Source: an uncultured Anaerobiospirillum sp.
GTDB lineage: Bacteria; Pseudomonadota; Gammaproteobacteria; Enterobacterales; Succinivibrionaceae
DNA: 41,139 nucleotides
Direction: 5' to 3'
NCBI GenBank assembly: GCA_944389785.1
Contig: CALXNP010000011.1
Location: forward strand, 1-41,139
Under the pieces are notes generated by a model. It was not told the origin of the DNA and searched no databases. It worked only from the letters and a program-made list of their open reading frames with translations. Within the stretch, counting starts at the first letter, position 1, and each line of letters starts with the position of its first letter. A program made the position numbers and the translations under genes. Positions 1 to 8,762 of the stretch are shown here, one piece after another.

Positions 1-1323
1 TAATTTATAAAAAGACATTGTAATAAAGGCAATAATATACATACCACAAGGTACTAGAGTATGTACATATAAAATAGCACTCATAGCTTCTGATGACTGC
101 GATACCGCTCCATTTACATAACCCCCTGCATCCATAATAAAACCAGGAACAATAGCTGATAACCCAGCAGCAAGCTTAGTTCCAAAAGAAGCTCCTGCAT
201 AGATAAGTCCCTCATGCCTTTCATTATCTAAATATTCAGAATATTCAACAGTGTCAGGGATCATGGCAAAACAACAAGCATAAGTAAAACCTTGAGCTAA
301 ACCCATTAAACCTAGAGTAAAAAAAGCTATTGTTTGACTATCTGGAATAAAAAAACGCAATACAAAAGATATAATCATAATCAAACAAGCAAGAAGTAAA
401 GCTTTGCATTTACCTACTGTTTTAATACAATAAGGCAAAAATACAATCATTGCTGCCACCTTTGCTATATTCATAATTACAGATACTATCCCTACTAAAT
501 CTGCGTTATGTAAAAAATATTTTAAATAATAAACATTGACAGCACCTATCATCATATCTGCTGAAAACATAAAAATGATAGATAATGTAAGCATTAACCA
601 ATACTTATTTTTAAACATATTTTTAATAGCTTTAAAACCCATATGATTATTTTGCTTAGAAGATGATACAACTCTTTCATGGCAAAAATAGAAAGTTATA
701 AAAAAGCATATACATGCAACTGACATTAAAACCATAAAAGTATAGGTCCAAGCCCTAGCGTCATTACCAAAAAAATGAACTAAAGGTAATGTAGCAGATA
801 GAGCTAAAGTATTTCCTGCTGTAGCTAATAACATACGATAAATAACAATTATCGATCTTTGATATGAGTTTTTAGTCATAGCTGTAGACATAGCACCATA
901 CGGCAAATTAATTGCGGTATAGACTACAGTTACAGCTATATTATAGGTAAAAAAGACATAAATTAGTTTTGCAGTATAATCCCAACCTACTGGTACAGAA
1001 AATAATAGTACAGTAGCAACAAAAAAAGGAATTAGCATACGCAAAATCCAAACTCTAGACTTACCATAAGGTGAATTAGTTTTTTCTATAAACCATCCTA
1101 CAATAACATCTGATACTCCATCAAATACTCTTGACAGCAACATTATAGTAGCTACTGAAGCAATATTGATATTAACGTACTCTGTATAGTAGTACATCAA
1201 TAACATTCCTACAGGTATATACATTAATTGAGAAGCAAAATCACCTAAGCCATAAGCAAGCTTCTCCCCTATACCTATATTAGGATCTTTATCTGCTCTA
1301 TTTACAAATGCCAAAATTGCCAT
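1..1323 (-). CDS. GPH-family sugar:cation symporter (MelB/XylP-like), 3' end cut by window edge
   Basis: The reading frame is open from an ATG at 1323 down to base 1, giving 441 codons without a stop, so only the C-terminal end is missing; family members are usually 450-480 residues. The start reads MAILAFVNRAD and is followed by GEKLAYGLGDFASQ, the typical opening of glycoside-pentoside-hexuronide:cation symporters. Further on are the family signature around DGVSDVIVGW, NLPYGAMS, and many hydrophobic segments expected to make 12 membrane helices. An AGGTGA ribosome site lies just before the ATG, and the gene follows the GH13 alpha-glucosidase by 8 bases, so the two are surely co-transcribed. 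By context it imports an oligosaccharide, probably a maltose- or isomaltose-type sugar, with Na+ or H+. Family assignment is firm; the substrate is inferred. Confidence 0.88.
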   Translation of the reverse strand, partial: MAILAFVNRADKDPNIGIGEKLAYGLGDFASQLMYIPVGMLLMYYYTEYVNINIASVATIMLLSRVFDGVSDVIVGWFIEKTNSPYGKSRVWILRMLIPFFVATVLLFSVPVGWDYTAKLIYVFFTYNIAVTVVYTAINLPYGAMSTAMTKNSYQRSIIVIYRMLLATAGNTLALSATLPLVHFFGNDARAWTYTFMVLMSVACICFFITFYFCHERVVSSSKQNNHMGFKAIKNMFKNKYWLMLTLSIIFMFSADMMIGAVNVYYLKYFLHNADLVGIVSVIMNIAKVAAMIVFLPYCIKTVGKCKALLLACLIMIISFVLRFFIPDSQTIAFFTLGLMGLAQGFTYACCFAMIPDTVEYSEYLDNERHEGLIYAGASFGTKLAAGLSAIVPGFIMDAGGYVNGAVSQSSEAMSAILYVHTLVPCGMYIIAFITMSFYKL

Positions 1324-1331
1324 AAAATCAC

Positions 1332-2999
1332 CTATATATTAGTTAATACTACAGCACTGCCTGCTTTTATATAGATAGTTTTATCTTGTATACAATTTTG
1401 ACTATTAGAACTAAGCTCTAGCTTTAAATTTGCCTCATATACTAAATCTTTTGCATCAAAATTTGCTATTACATAAATAGCTTTATTCTGATAAGCTATT
1501 GAATAAGCAATAACATTATCATTATCTATATTTATAGCTTCAAACTTGCCATATTTATAAATATCTATAAATTTTTTTGATTTACGTAATTTAATTAGTC
1601 TACGATAATAATTTAAAGTTGAATTTAAATTAGCTTCTTGCTTTTTTACATTCAAATTTTGATAATCATGATGAACTTTAATCCATGGTATATGCTTTGA
1701 AAAACCACCAAATAAGCTATCATCCCAAGGCATAGGCACACGTGCTTGATCACGGCTTTGCTTATTTAAAATATCAAGTGCTTCTTGCTCACCAATATTT
1801 GCATCAATACATTTTTGATATTCACTTTTAGCATTTACGTCATCAAACTCATAAATTGAATTAAATCTAGTATTGGTCATACCTAGCTCTTGACCTTGAT
1901 AGATAAACGGTATACCTCGTAATAAAACATTAACTGTACCTAAAGCTTTTGCTCCTTGTTCATTTTGCCATTGATAAGGCAGCCAATAAGAAACACCTCG
2001 AGGTTCATCATGGTTTTCAATTATAGGTGCAACAAAACCAATATCATTAACTCTTTGCTGTGTAGTAAATATACAATCTTTAAATCCTTTTATACCTAAA
2101 GATGGCATTTGATAATAACCATTACATTTTTCAAGAATCTCTCGAAAAGAAAGATCAAATATAGATGAAAAATAACCATTATCACCAATAAACTTATCAA
2201 GATCAGATGGTCTGACATCAAAGGCCTCTCCTATACTAAATGCATTATATTTATTTAATGTCTTAGTATTCATTTCATGTAAAAAAGTACCAACTTTATC
2301 AGCATGAAGCTTAGTCATTGAGCTTGCATTAGCTCTGCCATCTATATCATCAGGACTTAACCCAGAAAATGTTAAATCTTTATAAATATTCATGATGGCA
2401 TCAACTCTAAAACCTGCTATACCTTTATCAAGCCACCAATTCATCATTTCAAATAACTTGTTACGCAAATCTTCATTAAACCAATTTAAATCAGGCTGTT
2501 CTTTAGTAAAATAATGCAAATAATATAAATTATCTTGATTAGGTACTTTTTCCCAAACACTGCCTCCAAAATATGAACGTAGATTATCTGGCTCCTTACC
2601 ATCTTTGCCTTGTTTAAAATAAAAATATGATGCCTCTTGTGAATTAAGATCAGCTAAAGCTCTTTTAAACCAAATGTGCTCATTTGAACAATGATTTATT
2701 ACTAGATCCATAATTATGCCAATGTCTAGTGCTTTTGCTTTTGTTAATAACTCCTCAAAATCTGTCATTGAACCGAAAATAGGATCAATATTTTGATAAT
2801 CAGCAATATCATAGCCTTGATCTTTAAAAGGTGAGACATAAATAGGTGAAATCCATAGCAAATCTATATCTAAACTTTTTAGATAATCTAACTTGCTAAT
2901 AATACCCTGTATATCACCAATACCATCATTATTACTGTCTTTAAATGATTTTGGATAAATTTGATAAGCAACCTTGCCATGCCACCATTGTTCTTGCAT
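1332..2999 (-). CDS. GH13 (subfamily 31-like) alpha-glucosidase / oligo-1,6-glucosidase
   Basis: A 555-residue cytoplasmic glycoside hydrolase with no signal peptide. The (beta/alpha)8 barrel features are all present: DSNNDGIGD calcium loop near residue 21, INHCS near 101, QPDLNW near 168, nucleophile D200 in GFRVDA, acid/base E258 in SIGEAF and transition-state stabiliser D331 in ENHDEPR. QPDLN is characteristic of GH13 subfamily 31 (oligo-1,6-glucosidase, alpha-glucosidase, trehalose-6-phosphate hydrolase). The residue after the nucleophile is Ala; in this subfamily Val there goes with alpha-1,6 preference and Ala or Thr with alpha-1,4, so a maltase-like preference is a reasonable guess. 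It has an AAGGAGA ribosome site and is the first gene of the operon with the symporter, divergent from an AraC-type regulator. It would hydrolyse imported oligosaccharides to glucose. Confidence 0.93.
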   Translation of the reverse strand: MQEQWWHGKVAYQIYPKSFKDSNNDGIGDIQGIISKLDYLKSLDIDLLWISPIYVSPFKDQGYDIADYQNIDPIFGSMTDFEELLTKAKALDIGIIMDLVINHCSNEHIWFKRALADLNSQEASYFYFKQGKDGKEPDNLRSYFGGSVWEKVPNQDNLYYLHYFTKEQPDLNWFNEDLRNKLFEMMNWWLDKGIAGFRVDAIMNIYKDLTFSGLSPDDIDGRANASSMTKLHADKVGTFLHEMNTKTLNKYNAFSIGEAFDVRPSDLDKFIGDNGYFSSIFDLSFREILEKCNGYYQMPSLGIKGFKDCIFTTQQRVNDIGFVAPIIENHDEPRGVSYWLPYQWQNEQGAKALGTVNVLLRGIPFIYQGQELGMTNTRFNSIYEFDDVNAKSEYQKCIDANIGEQEALDILNKQSRDQARVPMPWDDSLFGGFSKHIPWIKVHHDYQNLNVKKQEANLNSTLNYYRRLIKLRKSKKFIDIYKYGKFEAINIDNDNVIAYSIAYQNKAIYVIANFDAKDLVYEANLKLELSSNSQNCIQDKTIYIKAGSAVVLTNI

Positions 3000-3240
3000 A
3001 TAAAATTCTCCTTAAATAGCAATATGAAGTTGGCTTAATTTTAGGCAATGGAAAAATAAAAATATTTAACAAAATTCAACTAAAATTGCTCTATTTTAAA
3101 CTTGTTATAGTTTTAATTTATAAAATACGCTGTAGATCCCATTTTTTTTAAAATTTATACATAATATAATTGTACTTTATTAAACCTTCTTTATATTATT
3201 TTAAACTCTTAAACAATATTATTTTTTAGGTAAAAACTAA
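3000..3240. promoter_or_regulatory. Divergent control region between the alpha-glucosidase operon and its AraC regulator
   Basis: A 241-base, very AT-rich spacer separates the two divergent start codons. A TATAAT-like -10 for the AraC gene is at 3165-3170, without a convincing -35. No clear operator repeat or CRP-type site was seen. The arrangement is classic for an AraC-family activator acting on the adjacent sugar operon. Confidence 0.45.
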
Positions 3241-4128
3241 ATGAACAATAATAATTTAAACTCACAAGAGCTTAAAGAGAAATTGCAGCATGGCAGCAAT
3301 AGTTTTCCTTTTGCAAAATATCGATGGCAAGGAGGTTTTGATAACGCTGTAAATTTACATTGGCATCCTGAACTTGAAATTATAAAATGTATTAAAGGCA
3401 ATATTAATCTAACTATTAATCTTCAACCAATAAGTATTAAAGAGCCTTGTTATATCATAATTCCAGGTAATATCCTACACTCACTATTTCTTCCTAAAGA
3501 CTCTGTAGAAGATGCCATTGTTTTTAATATAAATATGTTAAGTTTCATAAACTATGACACTATACAAGCTAAAGTTTTTTATAATCTAGCAAGTGGTAAT
3601 ATGCCAAATCTCCCAATAATTTATACAAACAATAAGTTATTTAATTTAATAGACCCTTTATTTAACTTTATATGCAACTTTCAAATACAGCAAGACTTTG
3701 ATGAACTTATTATAAAAATAAAATTACTTGAAATTATATATTTATTATATAAACACGAGGTTTTTGCAGAAGTTAATGAAAATATAAAAATAAATAGCTC
3801 TAATCAAGATAAGTTAAAAGTAATATTAGACTATATAAATCAACACTATAGTGGGCCTATTAGTCTTACTGATCTTGCTTCTAAAATTAATGTAAGTGAA
3901 CAATATTTCTGTAGATTTTTTAAAAAATCATTAAATACAAGCTTTATTGAATATTTAAATAATTTTAGGCTTAATAAAATAACCAAAGAGCTAATTACTA
4001 CTAACAAGACAATAATTGATATTGCCTTTGATCATGGTTTTGAAAATATAAGCTACTTTTATAAGCTATTTAAGAAAAAATATAATCAAAGCCCTAAAGA
4101 GTTTAGATTAAAACATCAAACAACTTAA
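3241..4128 (+). CDS. AraC-family transcriptional regulator of the adjacent sugar operon
   Basis: A 295-residue protein with two parts. Residues about 35-95 look like the cupin sugar-sensing domain, with the typical HWHPELEI segment followed by strand-rich sequence. Residues about 193-290 are a complete AraC/XylS double helix-turn-helix: ISLTDLASKINVSEQYFCRFFKK for the first and IIDIAFDHGFENISYFYKLFKKK for the second, ending in the usual SPKEFR. It is transcribed away from the alpha-glucosidase/symporter operon, which it most likely activates in the presence of the substrate sugar. The start has an AGGT ribosome site about ten bases upstream. The fold is certain; target and inducer are inferred from position. 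MsmR- and RafR-type regulators are the closest functional analogues. Confidence 0.9.
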   Translation: MNNNNLNSQELKEKLQHGSNSFPFAKYRWQGGFDNAVNLHWHPELEIIKCIKGNINLTINLQPISIKEPCYIIIPGNILHSLFLPKDSVEDAIVFNINMLSFINYDTIQAKVFYNLASGNMPNLPIIYTNNKLFNLIDPLFNFICNFQIQQDFDELIIKIKLLEIIYLLYKHEVFAEVNENIKINSSNQDKLKVILDYINQHYSGPISLTDLASKINVSEQYFCRFFKKSLNTSFIEYLNNFRLNKITKELITTNKTIIDIAFDHGFENISYFYKLFKKKYNQSPKEFRLKHQTT

Positions 4129-4210
4129 AATTTTATAAAATTAATTTACAAATAATGAATTAAAACTATTTTCCATTTATTTTAGTTTTTGATAAAAATA
4201 ACTGATTATA

Positions 4211-4241
4211 CCCTTGAAAAAATTAGCTTAAATCTCCATAT
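4211..4241 (+). promoter_or_regulatory. Sigma-32 (RpoH) heat-shock promoter of lon
   Basis: The sequence has CCCTTGAAA at 4211-4219 and CTCCATAT at 4234-4241. The gap between CTTGAA and CTCCAT is 15 bases. This fits the sigma-32 consensus (CTTGAAA, 13-15 bases, CCCCATnT) with one mismatch in the -10 core, and stands out in an AT-rich background. It lies about 40 bases before the lon start, and lon is a classic RpoH-regulon gene. Confidence 0.75.
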
Positions 4242-4281
4242 TAGATTTTGTGATTTCACTAAAATAAGGCTTTATTAGAAT

Positions 4282-6759
4282 ATGACAAGCAAGATAGACG
4301 AAAAACAAAATCTAAATGCATCAGATATAGAGCAAGAAAGCTCTACTACAATTGCACAAAACAATGAAGATAGTACAAAAAAGCAAGAACAAATTGATGC
4401 AGGTTATCCTAAGTTATTAAATATCATACCTATTTATGGTAGACCAATCATGCCTAGTCAGATTACACCTGTGCAATTAGGCAATGAATGGGAAAGTACA
4501 ATTTTAGAAGTAGCAGATAGTGAGCATAAGTTATTTGCTGTATTTTCTATACCTGATAATATTCAATCTAAAGATATTGCTGAAAATTCATTTCCAACTA
4601 CAGGTACTGTAGTGCGCCTTTTACACGCTAAGTCTTCTAATAATGAAGTACACTTTATCTGTGAGGGTTTACATCGTGTATGTATAGAAAATTGGCTTGA
4701 TTATAGTAATAATAATCTCGCTGTTGTAAGCTATCCTAAAGATGAAGTAGATCCAAAAGAAAGTGATGCTGATATCAATATCAAAACTACAGCTTATGCT
4801 ATGGCTTTAGTTTCATCTATGAAAGAGTTATTGCCACTTAATCCTTTATATACGGAGGAAATGCGTCAATATCTTTTACGCTTTAATCAAAACGATCCAT
4901 CAATGTTAGCAGATTGTGCCGCTGCTATTACCTCCTCAAACCGTGAGCAGCTGCAAAAAGTTTTAGATATGTACAATTTGCTTGATCGTTTAAAATTCTC
5001 TTTATCTTTAATTAAAAATGAACTTAAAGCTGCAAAACTTCAAGATCAAATTAAAGGTACAGTAGCAGAGCGTCTATCTAAACGTCAAAAAGATTACTTT
5101 TTAAAAGAACAACTGCAAGAAATTCAAAAAGAGCTTGGCATTAAGATGGATGAAAAAAGCGCAGATGCTATGCTATTTGAAAAGCGCTTTAAAAAATTAA
5201 ATCCACCAGCCCACATCAAAGAGCGTTATAAAAATGAACTCAATAAATTACAAGCTATAGAAAGCAGCTCACCAGAGTATGCAGTAACTCGTAATTATCT
5301 TGATGTGTTAACTACTATACCTTTTGGTAAAACTGCTAAAGAACATATTGATCTTAAAAAAGCCCGTGAAATTTTAGATAAGGATCATGAAGGTTTAGAA
5401 GATGTTAAAGATAGAATTATAGAGTTTTTAGCTATAGGTGCTTTAAAAGGTGAAACTAAAGGCTCAATTATTTTATTTGTAGGCCCTCCTGGTGTAGGTA
5501 AAACATCTATTGGCAAATCTATTGCTAAAGCCTTAAATAGACCATTTTTTAGATTATCATTAGGTGGTGTAGATGATGAATCTGTAATTAAGGGTCATAG
5601 AAAAACCTATATTGGTTCAATGCCTGGCAAACTTGTACAAGCCTTACGTGAAACAAAGGTAATGAATCCTGTAATTATGCTAGATGAAATTGATAAGTTA
5701 ACTCGCTCTTATCAAGGTGATCCATCAGCAGCTTTACTTGAGACTTTAGATCCTGAACAGAATAATAGTTTTCTTGATCATTATTTAGATGAAAAACTTG
5801 ATCTATCTGATTGCTTATTTATCTGTACTGCAAACTCTCAAGATAAAATACCAGAGCCACTTTTAGATAGAATGGATCCTATCAGACTCTCAGGTTACAT
5901 AGCTCAAGAAAAACTATTAATAGCTAAAAAGCACTTATTACCTCGCTCTTTAAAGGAGGCTAATATTAAAAAGTCTCAATTTAAGATAGCTGATAGCGTG
6001 CTTGAAAAAATTATTGAAGAGTATGCTCGTGAAAGTGGTGTACGTTCTTTACAAAGAGCGATAGATAAACTTACACGTAAAGCTGCTGTTAAACTAGTTA
6101 ATGGTGAGACTTGTGTAACCATTAAAGAAGATATGCTAGAAGATCTCTTAGGTACTGCTCCATTTAAACGTGAAAAGCATATTGAAGGTGTTGGTGTAAT
6201 TACTGGACTTGCTTGGACTAGTGTAGGTGGTGCTACTCTGCCTGTAGAGTCACGTCTAATTAATAATGATGAAAAAGGCTTTAAGCTTACAGGTTCTTTA
6301 GGTGATGTAATGAAAGAATCAGCACAAATTGCCTACAGCTATATACAATCAAGCCTTGAAAAATTTGGTGGTAAAAAACAAGCTAACTTCTTTAAAAAAG
6401 CTAGTATACATTTACATGTACCAGAAGGTGCTACCCCTAAAGATGGTCCTAGTGCTGGTATTACTATGGCAAGTTCGCTTTTATCTTTAGCTTTAAATGA
6501 AAAACCTAAAAATGGTTTTGCTATGACTGGTGAATTATCTTTAACTGGACATGTATTAGCTATAGGTGGTATTAGAGAAAAAGTTATAGCAGCACGTCGT
6601 GTTGGTATTTACAATCTTATTGTACCAAAGGCAAATGAAGGTGATGTTAAAGAGTTACCAGAAGAAGTAAAAGCTAACGTTAATTTTTACTATGCCACTA
6701 TGTATGATGATGTAGCCAAGATTTTATTTGAAAGTATTGGTAAAGGTAAAGCCTCTTAA
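4282..6759 (+). CDS. lon: ATP-dependent protease La (Lon)
   Basis: An 825-residue cytoplasmic AAA+ serine protease that degrades misfolded and selected regulatory proteins. The N-terminal substrate-binding domain covers roughly residues 45-250 (IPIYGRPIMPSQITPV), followed by the coiled helical region with QKDYFLKEQLQ. The AAA+ module has Walker A GPPGVGKT at 401-408 and Walker B VIMLDE at 464-469. The protease domain has the catalytic dyad S724 (DGPSAG) and K767 (IREKV), 43 residues apart as in E. coli Lon (S679/K722). Length is near the usual 780-820; the excess is an acidic, polar N-terminal extension of about 40 residues. A sigma-32-type promoter sits upstream and terminator-like hairpins follow, so it is probably transcribed alone. 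Confidence 0.98.
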   Translation: MTSKIDEKQNLNASDIEQESSTTIAQNNEDSTKKQEQIDAGYPKLLNIIPIYGRPIMPSQITPVQLGNEWESTILEVADSEHKLFAVFSIPDNIQSKDIAENSFPTTGTVVRLLHAKSSNNEVHFICEGLHRVCIENWLDYSNNNLAVVSYPKDEVDPKESDADINIKTTAYAMALVSSMKELLPLNPLYTEEMRQYLLRFNQNDPSMLADCAAAITSSNREQLQKVLDMYNLLDRLKFSLSLIKNELKAAKLQDQIKGTVAERLSKRQKDYFLKEQLQEIQKELGIKMDEKSADAMLFEKRFKKLNPPAHIKERYKNELNKLQAIESSSPEYAVTRNYLDVLTTIPFGKTAKEHIDLKKAREILDKDHEGLEDVKDRIIEFLAIGALKGETKGSIILFVGPPGVGKTSIGKSIAKALNRPFFRLSLGGVDDESVIKGHRKTYIGSMPGKLVQALRETKVMNPVIMLDEIDKLTRSYQGDPSAALLETLDPEQNNSFLDHYLDEKLDLSDCLFICTANSQDKIPEPLLDRMDPIRLSGYIAQEKLLIAKKHLLPRSLKEANIKKSQFKIADSVLEKIIEEYARESGVRSLQRAIDKLTRKAAVKLVNGETCVTIKEDMLEDLLGTAPFKREKHIEGVGVITGLAWTSVGGATLPVESRLINNDEKGFKLTGSLGDVMKESAQIAYSYIQSSLEKFGGKKQANFFKKASIHLHVPEGATPKDGPSAGITMASSLLSLALNEKPKNGFAMTGELSLTGHVLAIGGIREKVIAARRVGIYNLIVPKANEGDVKELPEEVKANVNFYYATMYDDVAKILFESIGKGKAS

Positions 6760-6792
6760 ATACAAGTCTTGTAAATTATTATCACATAGAAA

Positions 6793-6853
6793 CTAACCTA
6801 ACTGCTACTGAGCAGTTTAGGTTAGTAATAAAGCTTAAATAAAAAGCTTTTTT
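6793..6853 (+). terminator. Terminator region after lon (two hairpins)
   Basis: A strong stem, CTAACCTAACTGCT with AGCAGTTTAGGTTAG (6793-6825), has one bulged base and a four-base loop. It is followed by a second small hairpin built on AAAGCTT/AAGCTTT (6830-6850) that runs into six T residues, the more canonical intrinsic terminator. Confidence 0.6.
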
Positions 6854-6988
6854 GCTCTCAAGCTTAAGCCATTAAATTGACAAAAATATCTTCTTGATCT
6901 ATTCTTATCATAAATTTATCTATATTAAAATATATTGCTATAATCTTAAGTAACTTAAATTAATTTTTACCTATTTTTAGAGAGAGTT

Positions 6989-7585
6989 ATGTTATCAAAG
7001 CTACTTGAATTATCCCCTGCTGTAGCCTTTTTAGGCACTTATCTATATACATATGATATGATAACTACCACCATAGCAATTATGGCAACAACTGTGGTAG
7101 CTTTTTCTTTACAATTAATTATTTTTAAACATGCTACTCGCATGCAAATAATGGTAGCTGTTGCTATAATTATCTTTGGTTTACCTACTGTTTTATTAAA
7201 TGATCCACAAATTATTAAATGGAAAGCTACTGTAATTAATATCTTAATTGCATTCATAATAGCCTTATTTCAATTTGTGCTCAAAAAAAATCCTTTTGCT
7301 TTTATTTTCGGTAAAGAAATACCATTACCTGCAGATATATGGCTAAAACTTAGCCTAATATGGATGATCTACTTTATCTTTAATGCATTTGTGAATATGG
7401 TTGTAGCTTTTTATTTACCAGCTATTTTCAATATCACAGAACAACAAGCAGAGCTCTTTTGGGTAAATTATAAGAGCTATGGAAATGGCATCTTAAATAT
7501 GATCTTTGCCTTATCTACAGGTTTTTACTTATACAAAAAAAATCCACAGGCTTTTGCAGCCTTAAAGGAAATGAGAAAAGGATAA
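6989..7585 (+). CDS. yciB: Inner-membrane septation protein A family (YciB)
   Basis: A 198-residue polytopic membrane protein with about five hydrophobic segments. It aligns by eye with E. coli YciB along its length: an LLELSPAVAFLGTYLY-type start, the INDP-like LLNDPQIIKWKATVI segment, GKEIPLPADIWLKLSLIWMIYF, and WVNYKSYG before the last helix. YciB is an envelope-maintenance protein linked to cell division and elongation machinery and to intracellular septation. It starts at an ATG with a GAGAG ribosome site and ends 6 bases before galU, so it leads the run yciB-galU-yhdT-panF-MFS. No odd features. Confidence 0.9.
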   Translation: MLSKLLELSPAVAFLGTYLYTYDMITTTIAIMATTVVAFSLQLIIFKHATRMQIMVAVAIIIFGLPTVLLNDPQIIKWKATVINILIAFIIALFQFVLKKNPFAFIFGKEIPLPADIWLKLSLIWMIYFIFNAFVNMVVAFYLPAIFNITEQQAELFWVNYKSYGNGILNMIFALSTGFYLYKKNPQAFAALKEMRKG

Positions 7586-7591
7586 TAAATT

Positions 7592-8503
7592 ATGCCAGAT
7601 ATGAATTATGGAAATATAAAATATGCAATCATTCCTGTTGCAGGATTAGGTACTAGATTATTACCAGCTACTAAAGCTATACCTAAAGAAATGATGCCTC
7701 TTGTAGATAAACCATTAATTCAATATGTGGTCAATGAAGCTGTTAGTGCAGGTATTAGAAATATTGTTCTGGTAACTCACTCTTCTAAAAATGCTATCGA
7801 AAATCATTTTGATACATCTTTTGAGCTTGAAGCTACTTTAGAGAAGCGTGTAAAACGTCAATTGCTTGCTGAGGTACAAAATATTATTCCAAAAGATGTA
7901 ACCATTATGCACATACGTCAAGGTGAAGCTAAAGGTCTTGCTCATGCTATTATGTGTGCTCAGCCAATTATTGGTAAAAACCCTTTTGCTATCTTATTGC
8001 CTGACGTAATCATTGATGAAAATCAGGCAGATTTATGTAATGATAACTTAGCAGCTATGGTAAAAAAATTTGAGCTGACAGGCACATCTCAAATTATGGT
8101 ACAAAAAATACCTCGCAATGAAGTAAGTTCTTATGGAATCGTTGATATTAATGGTGTAGACCTTAAAGAGGGTGAGTGTGCTACTATAAAAAATATTGTA
8201 GAAAAACCAAGCATAGAAGAAGCTCCATCAGAATATGCTGTTGTTGGTCGTTATGTATTGCCTGCTGAAATTTGGCCTCTGTTTAAACGCACTCCTTTAG
8301 GTGCAGGTGGCGAATTCCAATTAACTGATACTATTGATTTACTCATGACTATCGATCAAATCGAAGCTTATGCTCTAGTTGGCCGCTCTCATGATTGTGG
8401 TAATAAACAAGGTTATATCAATACCTTTATTGAATATGCTTTAAAATCAGAAGCTTTTGGTCATGAAACTTTAAAATTTATTAAATCTTTAAATTTAGAA
8501 TAA
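7592..8503 (+). CDS. galU: UTP-glucose-1-phosphate uridylyltransferase
   Basis: A 303-residue nucleotidyltransferase that makes UDP-glucose from UTP and glucose-1-phosphate, feeding envelope polysaccharides and galactose metabolism. The nucleotide-binding signature [17 protein letters not shown] is at residues 18-34. ILLPDVIID near 130, the EKP motif and [10 protein letters not shown] in the second half are all as in GalU. The ribosome site is AAGGATAATAAATT before the ATG; a second Met at residue 4 is a possible alternative start. It lies 6 bases after yciB and 7 bases before yhdT, suggesting one transcript. In this window it may use glucose-1-phosphate released from alpha-glucans, but that link is inferred. 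Confidence 0.96.
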   Translation: MPDMNYGNIKYAIIPVAGLGTRLLPATKAIPKEMMPLVDKPLIQYVVNEAVSAGIRNIVLVTHSSKNAIENHFDTSFELEATLEKRVKRQLLAEVQNIIPKDVTIMHIRQGEAKGLAHAIMCAQPIIGKNPFAILLPDVIIDENQADLCNDNLAAMVKKFELTGTSQIMVQKIPRNEVSSYGIVDINGVDLKEGECATIKNIVEKPSIEEAPSEYAVVGRYVLPAEIWPLFKRTPLGAGGEFQLTDTIDLLMTIDQIEAYALVGRSHDCGNKQGYINTFIEYALKSEAFGHETLKFIKSLNLE

Positions 8504-8510
8504 AATTCCT

Positions 8511-8759
8511 ATGTCTAAACTCTCTAAAAAAGAGAAGTTTAAGCAAATGGATAAAGAGGCTTGGGCTACTCTAATGATAGCTATAGTCATCTTTATCTAT
8601 TTTTGGCTTAGCATCTTCTTGTTTAAAAATACTATTGTATATGTTTTTTATATGCCACTTTGGTTTGTTCTAAGTTGCATAGGTGGTTACCTCCTGTCTT
8701 GTATATTAGTTATTATTCTTGTTAAATTTTTTATGAAAAATTTTAGTCTTGAGGATTAA
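8511..8759 (+). CDS. yhdT: YhdT family (DUF997) small membrane protein
   Basis: An 82-residue protein with two hydrophobic helices (about 20-40 and 45-75), a charged Lys-rich start and the MDKEAWATLMIAIVIFIYFW segment typical of YhdT. In E. coli and relatives yhdT lies directly upstream of panF, and here it ends 3 bases before panF, so the family call rests on both sequence and order. Its function is unknown; a role with the pantothenate permease is a guess from co-occurrence. Confidence 0.85.
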   Translation: MSKLSKKEKFKQMDKEAWATLMIAIVIFIYFWLSIFLFKNTIVYVFYMPLWFVLSCIGGYLLSCILVIILVKFFMKNFSLED

Positions 8760-8762
8760 TCT

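Noticed and set aside
4254..4265. TGTGA-TT-TCACT before lon as a CRP site
   Set aside because: The half-sites are two bases apart instead of six, so CRP could not bind both; the heat-shock promoter explains the region better.
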